From: Pomphorhynchus laevis
Taxonomy: Eukaryota; Acanthocephala; Palaeacanthocephala; Echinorhynchida; Pomphorhynchidae
DNA length: 64,000 nt
Direction: 5' to 3'
NCBI GenBank assembly: GCA_012934845.2
Contig: WNNJ02000778.1
Location: 30,086 to 94,085 of the forward strand
Made by a program: the position numbers and the translations under genes. Positions 12,180 through 23,287 of this stretch are shown here, piece by piece. Below the pieces are notes generated by a model, which saw only the letters and a program-made list of their open reading frames with translations, did no database searches and had not been told where the DNA came from. Within the stretch, counting starts at the first letter, position 1. Every line of letters begins with the position of its first letter.

Positions 12180-12549
12180 AGATACGCTAAGAAAGTTCCT
12201 AAACAGTTTAATAATAACTACAAGAAAACGATATACGATTGTTAACGATCATGAAAACTCAACCATACAAGATTAAATATATACATTGATCTTAAAAATT
12301 TTCTGATTACATTTCTATGTTGTAGTGTTGATCTGAGCACAATTGCTCGATATCCATTTATATACAAACAGTTCTGATCCTTATTTGGTTTATATTACAA
12401 TAATAATTATTAATGACTTATCATTAGTAATCCATAGTAAGCATGAGAAAAGTATTCCATCATTCAATGACGACAATGTGGTACCTAGTATATCTAGGTG
12501 CCGCATCACCCAGGCTTCGGCAACCAGTGTATCAGTAATATATCAGTTT
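12180..12549. other. Unassigned AT-rich stretch
   Basis: No domain is seen in the short open frames here. It contains the perfect short palindrome ACCTAGTATATCTAGGT (about 12482-12498). Confidence 0.3.
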
Positions 12550-13429
12550 ATATCAGTAAAAAACAGAAATTCAATCGTCATCAAGCAATAACAATGGGGT
12601 ATATGATTGATTGTGATGAACCATTACTGTTTCTTGTTTCGCAGCTAGTTTTCGTGTATGTAAGAATCAAATCCGCAGATAAAATAAGCATTGTAGTCAT
12701 AAATGAAAACAACATTGGAACACTAACCACTTGCGGTTACGACACGTACCGAGGTTGTATTGAGTATTGGTAGACGGACTAACTGTTCACGTTGTGACTA
12801 TTTCTAACTCGTTATCATATAAATTTTCCTTGATAAACGCTTCACGCACATCATCTAAACTACGTATGATCTCCTGCAGCAGATGCTAGTCAATTAATGA
12901 AGGATGCTCCGGAAAATAATCAGCCGTTATGTTACAGACGATACCTAAATGTAATTTCTATACATGAAGCTAAACAAGATAGAAAATCGAACAGATAGAA
13001 ATAAATAAAAATAAATTGTTTAATAAATAAAACTAATTAAAAAATATGCATCTATTAAATTATTTAAATAATTTTAAAGAGAGCTAATATCGTTACAAAT
13101 TGTTTCGATTCTTAAAATTTCATTATATAATGTATTATGTTTTATATTATATAATAAATATTATAATTATATAATAATTATATAATAAGTATAATACTTA
13201 TTATATTATGAAAAAATTAAACTTAACTTTTATATTAACTAATATATTAACTTTTAACTAAAATTAACAGATAATCGTAAAATATAGAAAAAATTAAAAT
13301 ATTGTTAAAAAATGAATTATTGAAATAATATTATTGAAGTTAAATACACATATCTTCAATATATCTAAACATTCTTGTAAATTTAATTATACCATTTTAC
13401 GATATAAATTAAAAAATAGTTTTAGTTGA

Positions 13430-15130
13430 TGTTAATTAAATGTTCATATCTAGGTATACACCTTCTTTATCATTAATATCGGTTTTATTAAGAATAAGGC
13501 TACATTGATTAATTTGTTTACTTATTGAATAAAAATTATTGATGTTAATTTAAAGTTCATATCAAGATATATGCCTTATTTATCATCAATATTAGTTTTA
13601 TTAAGAAAAGAGCTACCTGTATAAATTGGTTCCTTTATGTAATTAAAATTATAAGAGTTAAATACACATATATCATCAATGTGTCGAAACATATATTTTA
13701 TATCGTTATATAATTTAGATTAATTTTTCGAACATTTATAAACAAATTCATATTCTATAAAACTTAAAAATAAGTAAGCTATAATTGGCTACTATTACAT
13801 TTCATTGAAACACCTTTTATTTAAAAAAGTTAAAATTTATTTTTATAATACTTTAATGATAAATTTTACAATTTTCTCTTTTACAATTTTATAAGTTTCT
13901 CTTTTTTCTATTTTACGATTTTCTGTTTAATTCCACTTTTATAGTACAGTAATTTAACTAATGTATCTATTAAATTATTTAAATGATTTTGAAGAGAGCT
14001 AATATCGTTACAAATTGTTGCAATTCTTAAAATTTCATTATTTAATGTATTATATTTTATATTATATGGTATGCATGAATGCTCATGCAAAAATATGTTT
14101 ATTGTAAATTTAAATATGTCATCTTTACGATATAAATTAAAAGTATTTTTAATTGATGTTAATTTAATGCTCATATCTAGATATATACTTTCTTTATCAT
14201 TAATATTGGTTTTATTAAGAATGAGGATACCTGGATAAATTTGTTCACTAATTGAATAAAAATTATTAGAATTAAATACAAATATATCATCAATGTATCA
14301 AAACGTAAGTTTTATATCGTTATATAATTTAGATTTATTTTTTGAACATTTATGAACAAATTCATATTCTATAAAACTTAAAAATAAGTCAGCTATAATT
14401 GGCTACTATTACATTTCATTGAAACACCTTTTATTTAAAAAAGTTAAAATTTATTTTTATAATACTTTGATGATAAATTTTACAATTTTCTCTTTTACGA
14501 TTTTACAAGTTTCTCTTTTTACTATTTTACGATTTTCTGTTTAATTCCACTTTTATAGTACAGTAATTTAACTAATGTATCTATTAAATTATTTAAATGA
14601 TTTTGAAGAGAGCTAATATCGTTACAAATTGCTGCAATTCTTAAAATTTCATTATTTAATGTATTATATTTTATATTATATAGTATGCATGAATGCTCAT
14701 GCAAAACTGTGTTGGTTGTAAATTTAAATATGTCATCTTTACGATATAAATTAAAAGTAGTTTTAATTGATGTAGATACCTCCCATTGGAACACTTTATT
14801 TGTTTAAAAATAGATGTCCTTTCTTTTAATACCTTACTTTTATATATCTTCTTTATCATTAATATTGGTTTTATTAAGAATGAGGCTACCCGGATAAATT
14901 TGTTCGCTTATTGAATAAAAAATATTAGAGTTAAATACACATATATCATCAATATATCGAATGATATATTTTATATCTTTATATAATTTAGATTTATGTT
15001 TTAAACAGTTATGAAATATTCATATTCTATAAAACTTAAAAATAAATAAGCTATAATTAGCCTACTATTACCTCCCATTGGAACACTTTTTATTTGTTTA
15101 AAAATAGATGTCATTACTTTTAAATATATT
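13430..15130 (-). pseudogene. Tandem fragments of a Penelope-like RT, copy 1
   Basis: On the minus strand a piece near 15090-14850 reads SVPMGGN, then a membrane-like IAYLFLSFIEYEY stretch, then RYIDDICVFNSN, then YPGSLILNKTNIND. The next part downstream (14794-14522) reads FNLYRKDDIFKFTTN and YNTLNNEILRIAAICNDISS. This is the motif order of PLE-type RTs (PMGGN, RYIDD, YP, YLD). The set is repeated about every 610 bases: the segment CTGTTTAATTCCACTTT occurs at about 13921 and 14529, with an older third repeat to about 13430. All are broken by stops and lack both ends of the protein. Assignment to PLE is by motif order and is fairly but not fully secure. Confidence 0.6.
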
Positions 15131-15289
15131 ATATTTGCTGGAGGGTTTAAGTTTTGTTAGATAGGCTTTATAGTTGATATGTGTATCGATTTCCGAATAT
15201 TAGGTTAATAATTTTTTCTAACACTTCTTCAATATCATCTAAATCTAAATTTGTTTAAAGAATACTAAAATCGGATAGTAGATATGCCT

Positions 15290-15655
15290 TCTCTTTTAAC
15301 ATTAGAGCCTTTAGAATCAGCGGAAGAGCTCATCTCTTTTGATAAGGCCATTGCTGTTATTAAATAACTTCGTCATGACAAGTCTTCTGAAGTAGACGAG
15401 ATTCGATCTGAAGCTTTATAGTCTCTCGACGTTGCAGGCATGAAGTGTCTAGCGCAGATCTTTAAAGTTGCATAGAAGTAATAGCAGGTTCTTAGTGAGT
15501 GGCGAACTGGAGTGGTAGTGTCGATCTTTAATAAAGGTGACCGAAGAGTGCGTTATAATTATCGGGACATCACTACTCGTAGCCAAATTGGTAAGCTATT
15601 TGCTAGGATTCTTGTGTTAAAGATACTGCTTATAGTTGAGGGATAGTTGCAAGAG
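15290..15655 (+). pseudogene. RTE-like LINE remnant, start of RT (copy 1)
   Basis: The plus strand reads DKSSEVDEIRSEAL, then SLDVAGMKCLAQIFKVA, then VLSEWRTGVVVSIFNKGDRR, then NYRDIT, broken by several stops. This is the start of an RT typical of RTE-like or related LINEs (motif 1 to 2, with KGDRR..YR.IT). The same element continues much further in the other duplication copy (34770-36340). Here it is cut off by a family 1 LINE at about 15656. Confidence 0.65.
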
Positions 15656-18010
15656 ATAATTAGGAGATGCGGTCTATCCGCTCCCCCAGAACATTGCTCG
15701 ATTTATCCCAAAGCATATCTACACACATTTCACTCCGTATATAACCCGTCCCCACTCTTCCTCCTCGCAAGTCTTCTTACCCTAGTTAAATGCTCCTTAA
15801 GATCTTCTCTCCTGTTAAACTACTCTTGTCCAGCCCTGTCTTGTTTAGCTATATCACTCTGTAAAAACGTTAAACCCATCAGTATAGCCAATATCTACAT
15901 CCGTCCAGGGGTGATTCACAAGAACCGTGACCTCCTTGATCGTATTTTGGGTAGTGGCTATGACATGTTACTTGGTGATTTAAACGACATAACTGGTCGT
16001 TGGATCAATGCAGCACTCAGCAGAGCCAGGAACGACTATCTGATTCACAAACCTCCGTTCCCACCTTTCATTGCTCAACAACAAATTCTCTCCTCGACAT
16101 ATTACTGCTTCATAAGATGTGGATGTTGAAACCCATTTGCACAGAGCAGTCGCGACAACATCATACCACCTTACATGACCTAATTCGTTGGCGGATAGAG
16201 GAAGATACGTTGCTTAGAAGGAGGTTTCACTTTGATCACATCAGAATGGCTTTCTTTCAGGCAGCTATCCAACTCTTCCCCAGAATTGGTAATGAGAGTT
16301 TAAGCGAATTTAATTCCTACCTCTCATCGCAAGCTACCGCGTTGCTTTTGACTACCTATAAAGGTCGTATTTACAATTCCACTCCAACAAAACTCGAGGT
16401 TCTGGCAAAAATGCTACACCTCCCTTATCTCTTTGTTTCGGCCAGCCAAGCCCTCTCGAAAGAACACTGGAGCTCTAGATATAGGATCCAGCTGAGCAGA
16501 GATAGGGCGAGCATTGCTTACCTTAACCATTCTCAGTATTCCTACAGGAAGATATTCAAGAAGGAGAAGTTTGTCCGTTGGAAGGATAGAGCTTTAGGCT
16601 GGATTGGTAGTATAGGCCTTGATAATGTTTTGAATGAGTCACTATCCCTACATAATTATGGAGCCACTCAATCACCTCAATCAATCCCGCCTTGGGGTTA
16701 GTTCAGGAGCAGGGGCTTATCTGTTGCAGATATCCTTAACTCCAAGAGGCCACTTCCGGGCACCTCTAAATCCGTCGCTCCACTATCTTCTCAGGTCTGT
16801 CAGCTTTTGACAGCCGATAAAAGAAGAGAAGTGGCCTTCACTATGCTTTAAGCATCACCATCCGATGTAGTCGGCATCAATATTAGTCGTAGAATTTTTT
16901 ACACAAGCGTAGTCCGGTTTCATGTCCTAAAGATCTGCGGCTATTTCGATTCAAAACTCACTCATCTCCATCTACAAAAAAGCGCATGCGCGTAGAATCC
17001 GTGACCATTTAAGTAAACGTAATTTGATCCCACCGAGTTTTCATGGATTTGTCAAAGGACGCTTGGTCCATTCAGCAATAGGTGAAGTGCATCAGTTTTG
17101 TAGGGATAATAGCCATCAAGTAGCTGTGGCTGTTTTTCTTGACTTTTCTGCTGCAATTGACCAGATCTCCATTCCCTTTGTTATCTCTTATCTCAGGTCC
17201 GTAGGGTTGCCTGCGAGAATTGTTAACAAAGTGGAGATATTACTGTATACCAAACGTTTCTACTATGAAGAGGACCCTGATGCACGTCAGTTCTATCATA
17301 TTACAGGTGTGCCTCAAGGTTCCCCACTTTCTCCAAACTTGTATCTTGCTGCCTCCATTGAACTCTACAAAAATTTAAAAACGATCAACATCTTGTGGTA
17401 TACGCTGATGATACCACAGCCCTGTTTTCTGGGCGCAGGTGCAAAGATGTAGTCTCGGACATCATCCGTTTCTTTATAAGATTAAAAGATCAGTTACCCC
17501 TATCCAATCTTATTCTCAATTCATCCAAATCGCAGGTGGTTGTCTTTCATGGCGCCCCTGCAACAAAGCACAAATAAAAGAGTCTAGCACTCTCTGCTCT
17601 ATCTTCCATTTTGACCAATCAACAACTCCCTACCTTCACAAGTCGAGTAAAATATCTGGGGTTCACCGTTACGGTGAATTGGTCGGCGAAAGCTGACCTG
17701 GATAGACTTAAACGTATTCTGAACAGAGCTAGGTGGGCTCTGAAACGGGCTCAGCATATTTCATTGAATGGGATAACCCAGGTGCGCCTCTGGGGTACTT
17801 GGGCTATCTCGGGATTAGTCTTCTTCTCAAGAGAACGTCCCCCATAGCAAAGACTAAGGTTTCTTAAGCTCTTCATCTCGAGATTACCAACCATGGTCTG
17901 CCTTGACTGGACTCTTAATCTGTGAGAGACCCCGAATGGTTCAGTCAAAGAGCGGCGCGCTGGTGCGGACGGGGGCTTAGATCCCTCTTGACATGAGGAT
18001 GTGATATACA
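15656..18010 (+). mobile_element. Family 1 LINE, 5'-truncated and broken
   Basis: It follows the copy at 49.6-52.1 kb from its first bases (GGAGATGCGGTCTATCCG near 15659) to its 3' UTR. The endonuclease part shows YIRPGVIHKNRDLLD and LLGDLNDITGRW; the usual GDFN has become GDLN. The RT part shows HGFVKGRLVHSA, FLDFSAAIDQI (the usual FDRI altered), TGVPQGSPLSPNLY and, in another frame, MVYADDTTALF. Stops at about 16129 and 16701 and several frame changes break it. The 3' UTR includes the conserved AGCGGCGCGCTGGTGCGG block near 17951. It inserted at, or recombined with, the RTE-like remnant of the segmental duplication. Confidence 0.85.
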
Positions 18011-18245
18011 AAGGAGACTATCAGTTTACCTGACGATAATGGAAAACTTATTTATTTGAACTTATTGTTTGCTGTGTTTTCCTTTTTTATCGGTTGTTAG
18101 TTTTGTAAGAAAATCCTTATTATTAGATTGCATCAGCATCAGTAAAATATGGACTTCATCTTAATATCTTGAAATGTCGAACATTATTATTAAATACAAC
18201 AGCAGCAAAAGAGCGTAGAGCTCGTACAGGCCTGGTACAGGGTTA
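18011..18245. other. Spacer between LINEs
   Basis: No gene is visible. It may contain the 3' tails of the two flanking LINEs. Confidence 0.3.
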
Positions 18246-20625
18246 AAAAAATATCAATGAAAATCCGATTGTTTTAAGTTAGTACATTCTTCAGATTTCT
18301 CTTGAAGGACAAAATACTGGAGGCCGAAACCACTTGACTTGATAGCTTATTCCAGCTTTTCCACGTTCGGTTGACAATTGTGTTAAATCTTCTTCGTGGA
18401 CGAATGTGGGTCTTTAACGTGAGGTGATGTCCCCTCAATCTGTTTGAATTTCGAAGTTCGAACAGTTTGCGACAAACATGTTCCCTCTGCCCTTTTTGAA
18501 CATTAAGCGCTGTCCACACAAACATTAAATCAGATGACTTTAAAGATTTCTTCACTGTGGTCACACCAAGTGCGTGAAGTCGAAAAATAAATGAGTGCTT
18601 GCGTTGGCTGGGTACAAGATGTGTGGCCTTGCGTAATATGGATTCGTACAGGTTCATCTCTGTCGTAGTTTGAGGGTGACAGGCAGGTGAAGAGTATCTC
18701 ATTAAAGATAAGACATAAGCATTGTAAATTAATTTAAAACTGGATGCGTCAAGCTGGCCAATGGTTCTTCTAATAAGTCCTAAAATTCGACGGCATTTAG
18801 CAACTGTGTGACTGGTATGTGGGATGGTCGATAAGCTTCTATTTACGATCACTCCAAGGTCTTGAAATTGGAGAACTGTTTCAATTTCTCTTCCGTCAAT
18901 GGTATATGATGAATTGATGTGTAGATGTCCGATGCGCATATGTTTTGACTTATCGGGGTTTAATACCAGTCCCCGTTGATTACACCATACCTTAATATTA
19001 TCAATGTCTCTCTGGAGTATCATTGGATCTCGGCTATCGATTATTGGTCGCCAAATTTTCAAGTCGTCGGCATATAAACCACATGAACTCGAAATAGCTG
19101 TAGTAAGCTCGTTGATGTAAATAATGAAGAGCAATTGACTGAGTACCGATCCCTGAGGAACACCGCGTCCAGGATTTCTTGTTTTTGACATTTGTTTATT
19201 AGCCAATACAGTAATCTTCCGATTTCTAAGGAAGGAGTTAATCCAATTAAGGAGGGTTCCTCTGATGCCGTACTGTTCCAGCGTAATAAGGAAAACATCA
19301 TAGTATATCCGATCAAATGCTTTGCTGAGGTCGAAAAACAAAACATCAACACTAACTCCAGCCTCGGCATATCTGGTCCAATCACTCCTCGCAAGTATGA
19401 GGTTTGTGACAGTAGATCTTCCTGGGCGGAAACCATGCTGGTTGTCGTAGAGTACTTGGTTATCTTCTAGGTGCCCGATGATTCGTTTAAAAAGCACTTT
19501 CTCTAGCACTTTACAAGCAACGCAGGTAAGGCTTATGGGCCGATAGTTGCTTGCTAGATTACGGTCGCCTTTTTTGTAGAGAGGTCAGATTATAGAACAT
19601 TTCCAATCTGATGGTATACAGCCTGTTGACAAGGAGAAATCGAATATGGTGTGTAAAGGTTCATATATTACTGGTGCAAGTTCCCGAAGAAGAATTGGAG
19701 GAATATTGTCTGGTCCTGCCGCAATTGATCGTGGTAGCTTTAGAAGTTCGTTAAGAACCTCAAATTTATCAAATGGAGTAAATTCGTAACACGGATATTG
19801 AGCTGTGGAGAATCTGGGGCAATACTGACAGGTAGGACTCTCTAGCGTGAATTGATCTAGGAAAATATTGGCAATTGCTTTGTCATCAGATGTGAGCTCA
19901 CCGGTTTCCATAAATATAGAGTTAATCTCAGACGTAGTTGATTTTAATTAGCTGATATGTTTGAACAATTTACTGGGATATCTTTTTGATGATCGACAAA
20001 GATTGGAAACGAAGCACCTGCGTTTCTGACGTTTGAGTGCCGTAACTCGATTTCGTAATTCCTTGTAATCGATCCAAGAACAATTCTGTTCTTTGAATTT
20101 TTTGTAAATTTTGTCTCTTGTCTTAATAATTTGTTTAATCTGCGAGTCAAACCAAATGGGATTTTTGTGGGATGTGCGCTGACGTTTTAAAGGGGACTAG
20201 TAATTTAGAGCATTGATCAAAGTAAATTTGAAATTTTCCCAGCACTGATATATGCCAATTTCATATGGATTAGGCCATTGAATGTTTCTAATAGCTTACG
20301 TCATACTTGCGAAATTCGCTTTGAAGGGATTCAATTCGGGTTTTGCCGAGAGGGCTGTTTTAAAGACACTGACAGAAAGCGCCAGCCTAATGACACAATG
20401 ATCACTGTGGCCAATAGGGGGCTGAGAGAGATTTCATCAATTGTGGGTTCCCCTCGTGATAAGCAGAGGTCTAAAATGGCAGATGATTGCTTCCTCCTTC
20501 TAGTGGGTTCGTGAATATGCTGGGTTAGATTGAGATCGTTGAACGTATCAAGGAGATTGGATGATTCAACATCACAACCATGTGTCGAAGTATATAGGTC
20601 CCAATTGACATTAATCGTACATAAT
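18246..20625 (-). mobile_element. CR1-like LINE, lightly broken
   Basis: On the minus strand a near-complete ORF2 can be followed. The C-terminal half of an APE-type endonuclease (about 20610-20160) shows ILDLCLSRGEPTID and PIGHSDHCVI, the S..D and SDH catalytic motifs. A linker follows (HKNPIWFDSQI). The RT start at 19911-19585 has AAGPDNIPP and YKKGDRNLASNYRPISLT. The catalytic RT is at 19509-18274, with HGFRPGRSTVTN, FFDLSKAFDRI, GVPQGSVLSQLLF and LYADDLKIW. The tail RGHHLTLK...FNTIVNRTWKSWNKL is typical of CR1-like proteins. One TGA near 19583 interrupts the RT and a few more breaks lie upstream. ORF1 and the first part of the endonuclease are missing. Confidence 0.85.
18274..19509 (-). 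pseudogene. RT domain of the CR1-like LINE
   Basis: This 411-codon open frame encodes the fingers-palm part of a LINE reverse transcriptase and its C-terminal tail. All catalytic motifs are present: FFDLSKAFDR (motif A Asp), GVPQGSVL (B) and YADD (C). It would copy LINE RNA at a nicked target. It is one frame of a larger ORF2, interrupted just upstream by a single stop, so it is not a gene in its own right. Confidence 0.85.
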
Positions 20626-21249
20626 CAGCCAAATCAATGTTTAATGGTAAGCTAATTAAACAGGCTCACAACTATAACTATTAAAAAACGATACTATCCG
20701 ACGACTGTACTCAGGATACAGAAGTTGTGGATTGAGTTGTCAACTGTAACGTATCATAAAATCGTTTGCATTCGGAATGACGTGTCATAAACTTATCGAT
20801 ACAAACAAAGATAAAGATTTACTATTCGCTCGTGCGCCCAGTATTATTGTACTGTTCGGAATGATGTCCCCCGGAAATTGCAACAATCAAGAAAATGATT
20901 ACACTTGAAATTCGATGGTTGAGAAATATTAAAGATAAATCTTCTTGGTCATATTTCTAACGGCATCGTACATAACCGATGTGGAATAATTACTTCGATT
21001 GACTAAATAATCAAAATGTTCAGAAAAATAATCAAAATGTTTTATATATGAGAAATTAAATATTAAATAATATTAAAAAAATAATTATAAAATGCTAGAA
21101 TATAGCCATGCAGATGTTTTGTTTGCTCCCAGTAAAACTAAATTTCATGTCAACACAATCTTAATCCGGATAGAGGATATTGAAATTAGAATCTGTGCAA
21201 AGCCATGTAATTAGCGTTTTCTTGAAGTGCACTCTATTTGATATGTTGA
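20626..21249. other. AT-rich spacer with a short CR1-like fragment
   Basis: No open frame of note. The 22-base phrase beginning TTCGGAATGATGTCCCCCGG at about 20857 also occurs at about 21264 inside the next CR1-like fragment, so a small piece of the same LINE lies here. The rest is AT-rich without features. Confidence 0.4.
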
Positions 21250-21815
21250 CGATATTCAACATTTGTTCGGAATGATGTCCCCCGGAATATTACAATATTC
21301 AATAATAGGACGAATAAGTGAATTGGATATTATTTTTAGACAGGAAGCCGATGGGTTACAAAAACATCTCCGGTCCACATAGCTAAGTTTCCTGGTCGTT
21401 TGGATGATTCTGTCCGTGTTTGGGCGACTCTTTAATGAATTGTGTATAAGTATTCCTAAATCTCTCGTGTATTGGACCTGCAATTGGCTCGGCACGAAAT
21501 TTATATATAAAAAAATTTCTTGTCTAAAGTGCATGTGACAGCACTTGGATATATTTAACATCAGTCCTGTCTCATTACTCCACCTAACAATATTGTCTAA
21601 ATCTTCCTGGAGCAGAAAACAGTCATAATACGATTGAATGCACCGCCATAACTTGAGGTCATCCGCAAACGCTAGGATATTGCATTTCAGTCTTAATAAC
21701 AGATCCTGAATAAAAATGTTGAACAGTAAAGGGCTGAGAACCGTACCTTGAGGCCCTCCGGCGCAAACATGACGTGGTTAAGAAACACTACCGCCTTACC
21801 TCACTTGATATGACT
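21250..21815 (-). pseudogene. CR1-like LINE fragment (RT palm and thumb)
   Basis: The minus strand reads PQGTVLSPLLFNIFIQDL, then ILAFADDLKLWR, then WSNETGLMLNISKC, then VQYTRDLGILIHNS and RPIIEYCN. These are RT motifs B, C and the region after D, in one open frame from about 21770 down to 21256. The catalytic box is FADD. About 220 bases (21597-21815) are closely similar to 26399-26622. The fragment lacks both ends. Confidence 0.75.
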
Positions 21816-21835
21816 GACCCTTTAAATTATTGTCT

Positions 21836-22128
21836 AAATACTCTACCTCCTGTATCGTGGAACTACTCTACCTCCTTTGGACTACTCTACCTCCTGAACT
21901 ACTCTACCTCCTTTGGACTCCGCTCCTTCCTGGTGGCTGCTCCTCTATCGTGGAATCATCTGCCCATTCATATACGCCAATCAACTTCCCTGCAGTGCTT
22001 CAAACGACAAATCCGATCCCATCTGAACAATTTAACTGCTTGACTTTCTCATTTTTGTTTGTGGACTTGTAAGCGTACAGCTTGTACGCATTTGCCACAT
22101 TAAATAAATTTGTATTATTATTAAAATA
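21836..22128 (+). mobile_element. 3' end of family 5 LINE with short tandem repeats
   Basis: From about 21897 to 22121 this is identical by eye to the 3' end of the LINE at 29.14-31.25 kb (31024-31248), including the tail AATAAATTTGTATTATTA. Upstream, at 21838-21915, the phrase ACTACTCTACCTCCT is repeated four times with small variations. This may reflect slippage during 5' end formation. The insertion is severely 5'-truncated. Confidence 0.85.
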
Positions 22129-22129
22129 T

Positions 22130-23039
22130 ATGCACTCCTTATTTAAATGGCTTATACGGTGTGGACTTAAGGACTGAACAATCCAAACGCATTGCCCTTA
22201 TAGGCACTTCAAAGATTGATATTCAAAAGTCATTGCTTAGAGATCGAGTAGCTAATGTTGGTGACAATTTGTTACGTATTATGGAACATCTACAAGTCAA
22301 AGGTGCCTCGTCATGGCTTTCCACATATCCTACGAGTGATCGTTGGACTCGAGTTAGCAATGTAGAATTTCGTGACGCACTTGCAGCTCGATATCATAGA
22401 CTACCACTAGACGCGCCCTCTCATTGCCCCTGCGGTGAACATAATTCTCTGGCTCACTCACTTACCTGTCCCACCGGAGGTCATCCATCGATAAGACATG
22501 ATTCAATTCGTGATATATTTTCTAAAACCTTGACAGAAATATGTGATAATGTGCAAAAAGAGCCAACACTACTGCCAGTAAATTCTAGTATTCATTTCGA
22601 GCGCATATCTACATCTCGCGCTCATGATGCACGTTTGGATATCGCCTGCTGTGGTTTTTATGGAAGTCGTTCGGAGCGAACTTTATTTGATACTTGCGTT
22701 TTTAACGTTTTCGCTCCGTCCAACCTTTCGAAATCCGCTGGGGCTGCTTTTACATATCACGAAACACGTAAATTCGCTAAGTATCAAGAGAGAGTAACTG
22801 CCATAGAGAGGGCGAATTTCGCACCTATCGTGTTATCATGTTTCGGTGGAGCAGTAAAATCATCTGCACAATTAATTCAGAGAATTGCACAGAAGATGGC
22901 AATAAAAAACAATCATTCCTACTCAGAAGAATTGACAAAATTACGGTCAAAGATTGGAATTCAGTTGGCTCGTTCAATTTCGATGTGTATTCGCGGTCCT
23001 CGTTCTGCTCGACATCGACCTGCAAACTCAATGAACTAA
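22130..23039 (+). pseudogene. C-terminal part of an REL-type LINE protein
   Basis: This frame of nearly 300 codons is open to 23039 and matches the last third of the intact protein at 23288-26311. It has GASSWLSTYPTSDR, FRDALAARY, the zinc motif CPCGEHNSLAHSLTC, GGHPSIRHDSIRD, then the nuclease-like part with ARLDIACCG, RTLFDTCVFNVFAPSN, YHETRKFAKYQERV, and the end CIRGPRSAR. The Cys/His motif followed by an acidic (R-x-D...D...E...K) region is typical of the restriction-like endonucleases that nick DNA for REL LINEs. The RT half is absent. No natural start codon opens it, so it is a 5'-truncated insertion. The frame is otherwise clean, which suggests it is fairly recent. Confidence 0.8.
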
Positions 23040-23287
23040 AATTTATAGTATAACTATATTTGTTTGTTTTTTTTTCAAAAAAAATCAATTATTAAAAAAA
23101 AAAAAAAATTATTATTAAAATAATAATAATAAAAAAATTTGGTTTCTGATAAACATACATTTGAGATAAAATAACATACAAAGAACGATAAATTCGATTA
23201 CAAGATAAATTCGATTACAAGATTATTATTATTATTATTATTATTTTGGTAAGAATAAGTTTGATTCTGACACATATTATTATCATC
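23040..23287. repeat. A/T simple repeats: tail and leader between two REL LINE copies
   Basis: T-rich, A-rich and (ATT)n tracts (about 23060-23140 and 23221-23245) separate the two REL-type copies. They look like the 3' tail of the first and the leader or target of the second. Confidence 0.6.

Larger units (their letters stand above)
12550..15655. repeat. Segmental duplication, copy 1
   Basis: This block matches 31659-35140 in the same orientation, about 19.1 kb away. The opening 400 bases (12550-12990) and the part from about 14170 to 15655 are nearly identical by eye. Between them are indels in AT-rich sequence. It carries antisense PLE fragments and the start of an RTE-like LINE. The match stops at about 15655, exactly where a family 1 LINE begins. 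Confidence 0.9.

Noticed and set aside
12498-12773. Host exon with a TTTCTTGTTTCGCAG acceptor, repeated near 31.7 kb
   Set aside because: The acceptor-like sequence is attractive, but the frame has no recognisable domain and is part of a duplicated transposon-rich block; support is too thin to call a gene.
15647-16129. Independent host gene at 15.6-16.1 kb
   Set aside because: The frame is the endonuclease start of the family 1 LINE joined to the end of an RTE-like remnant.
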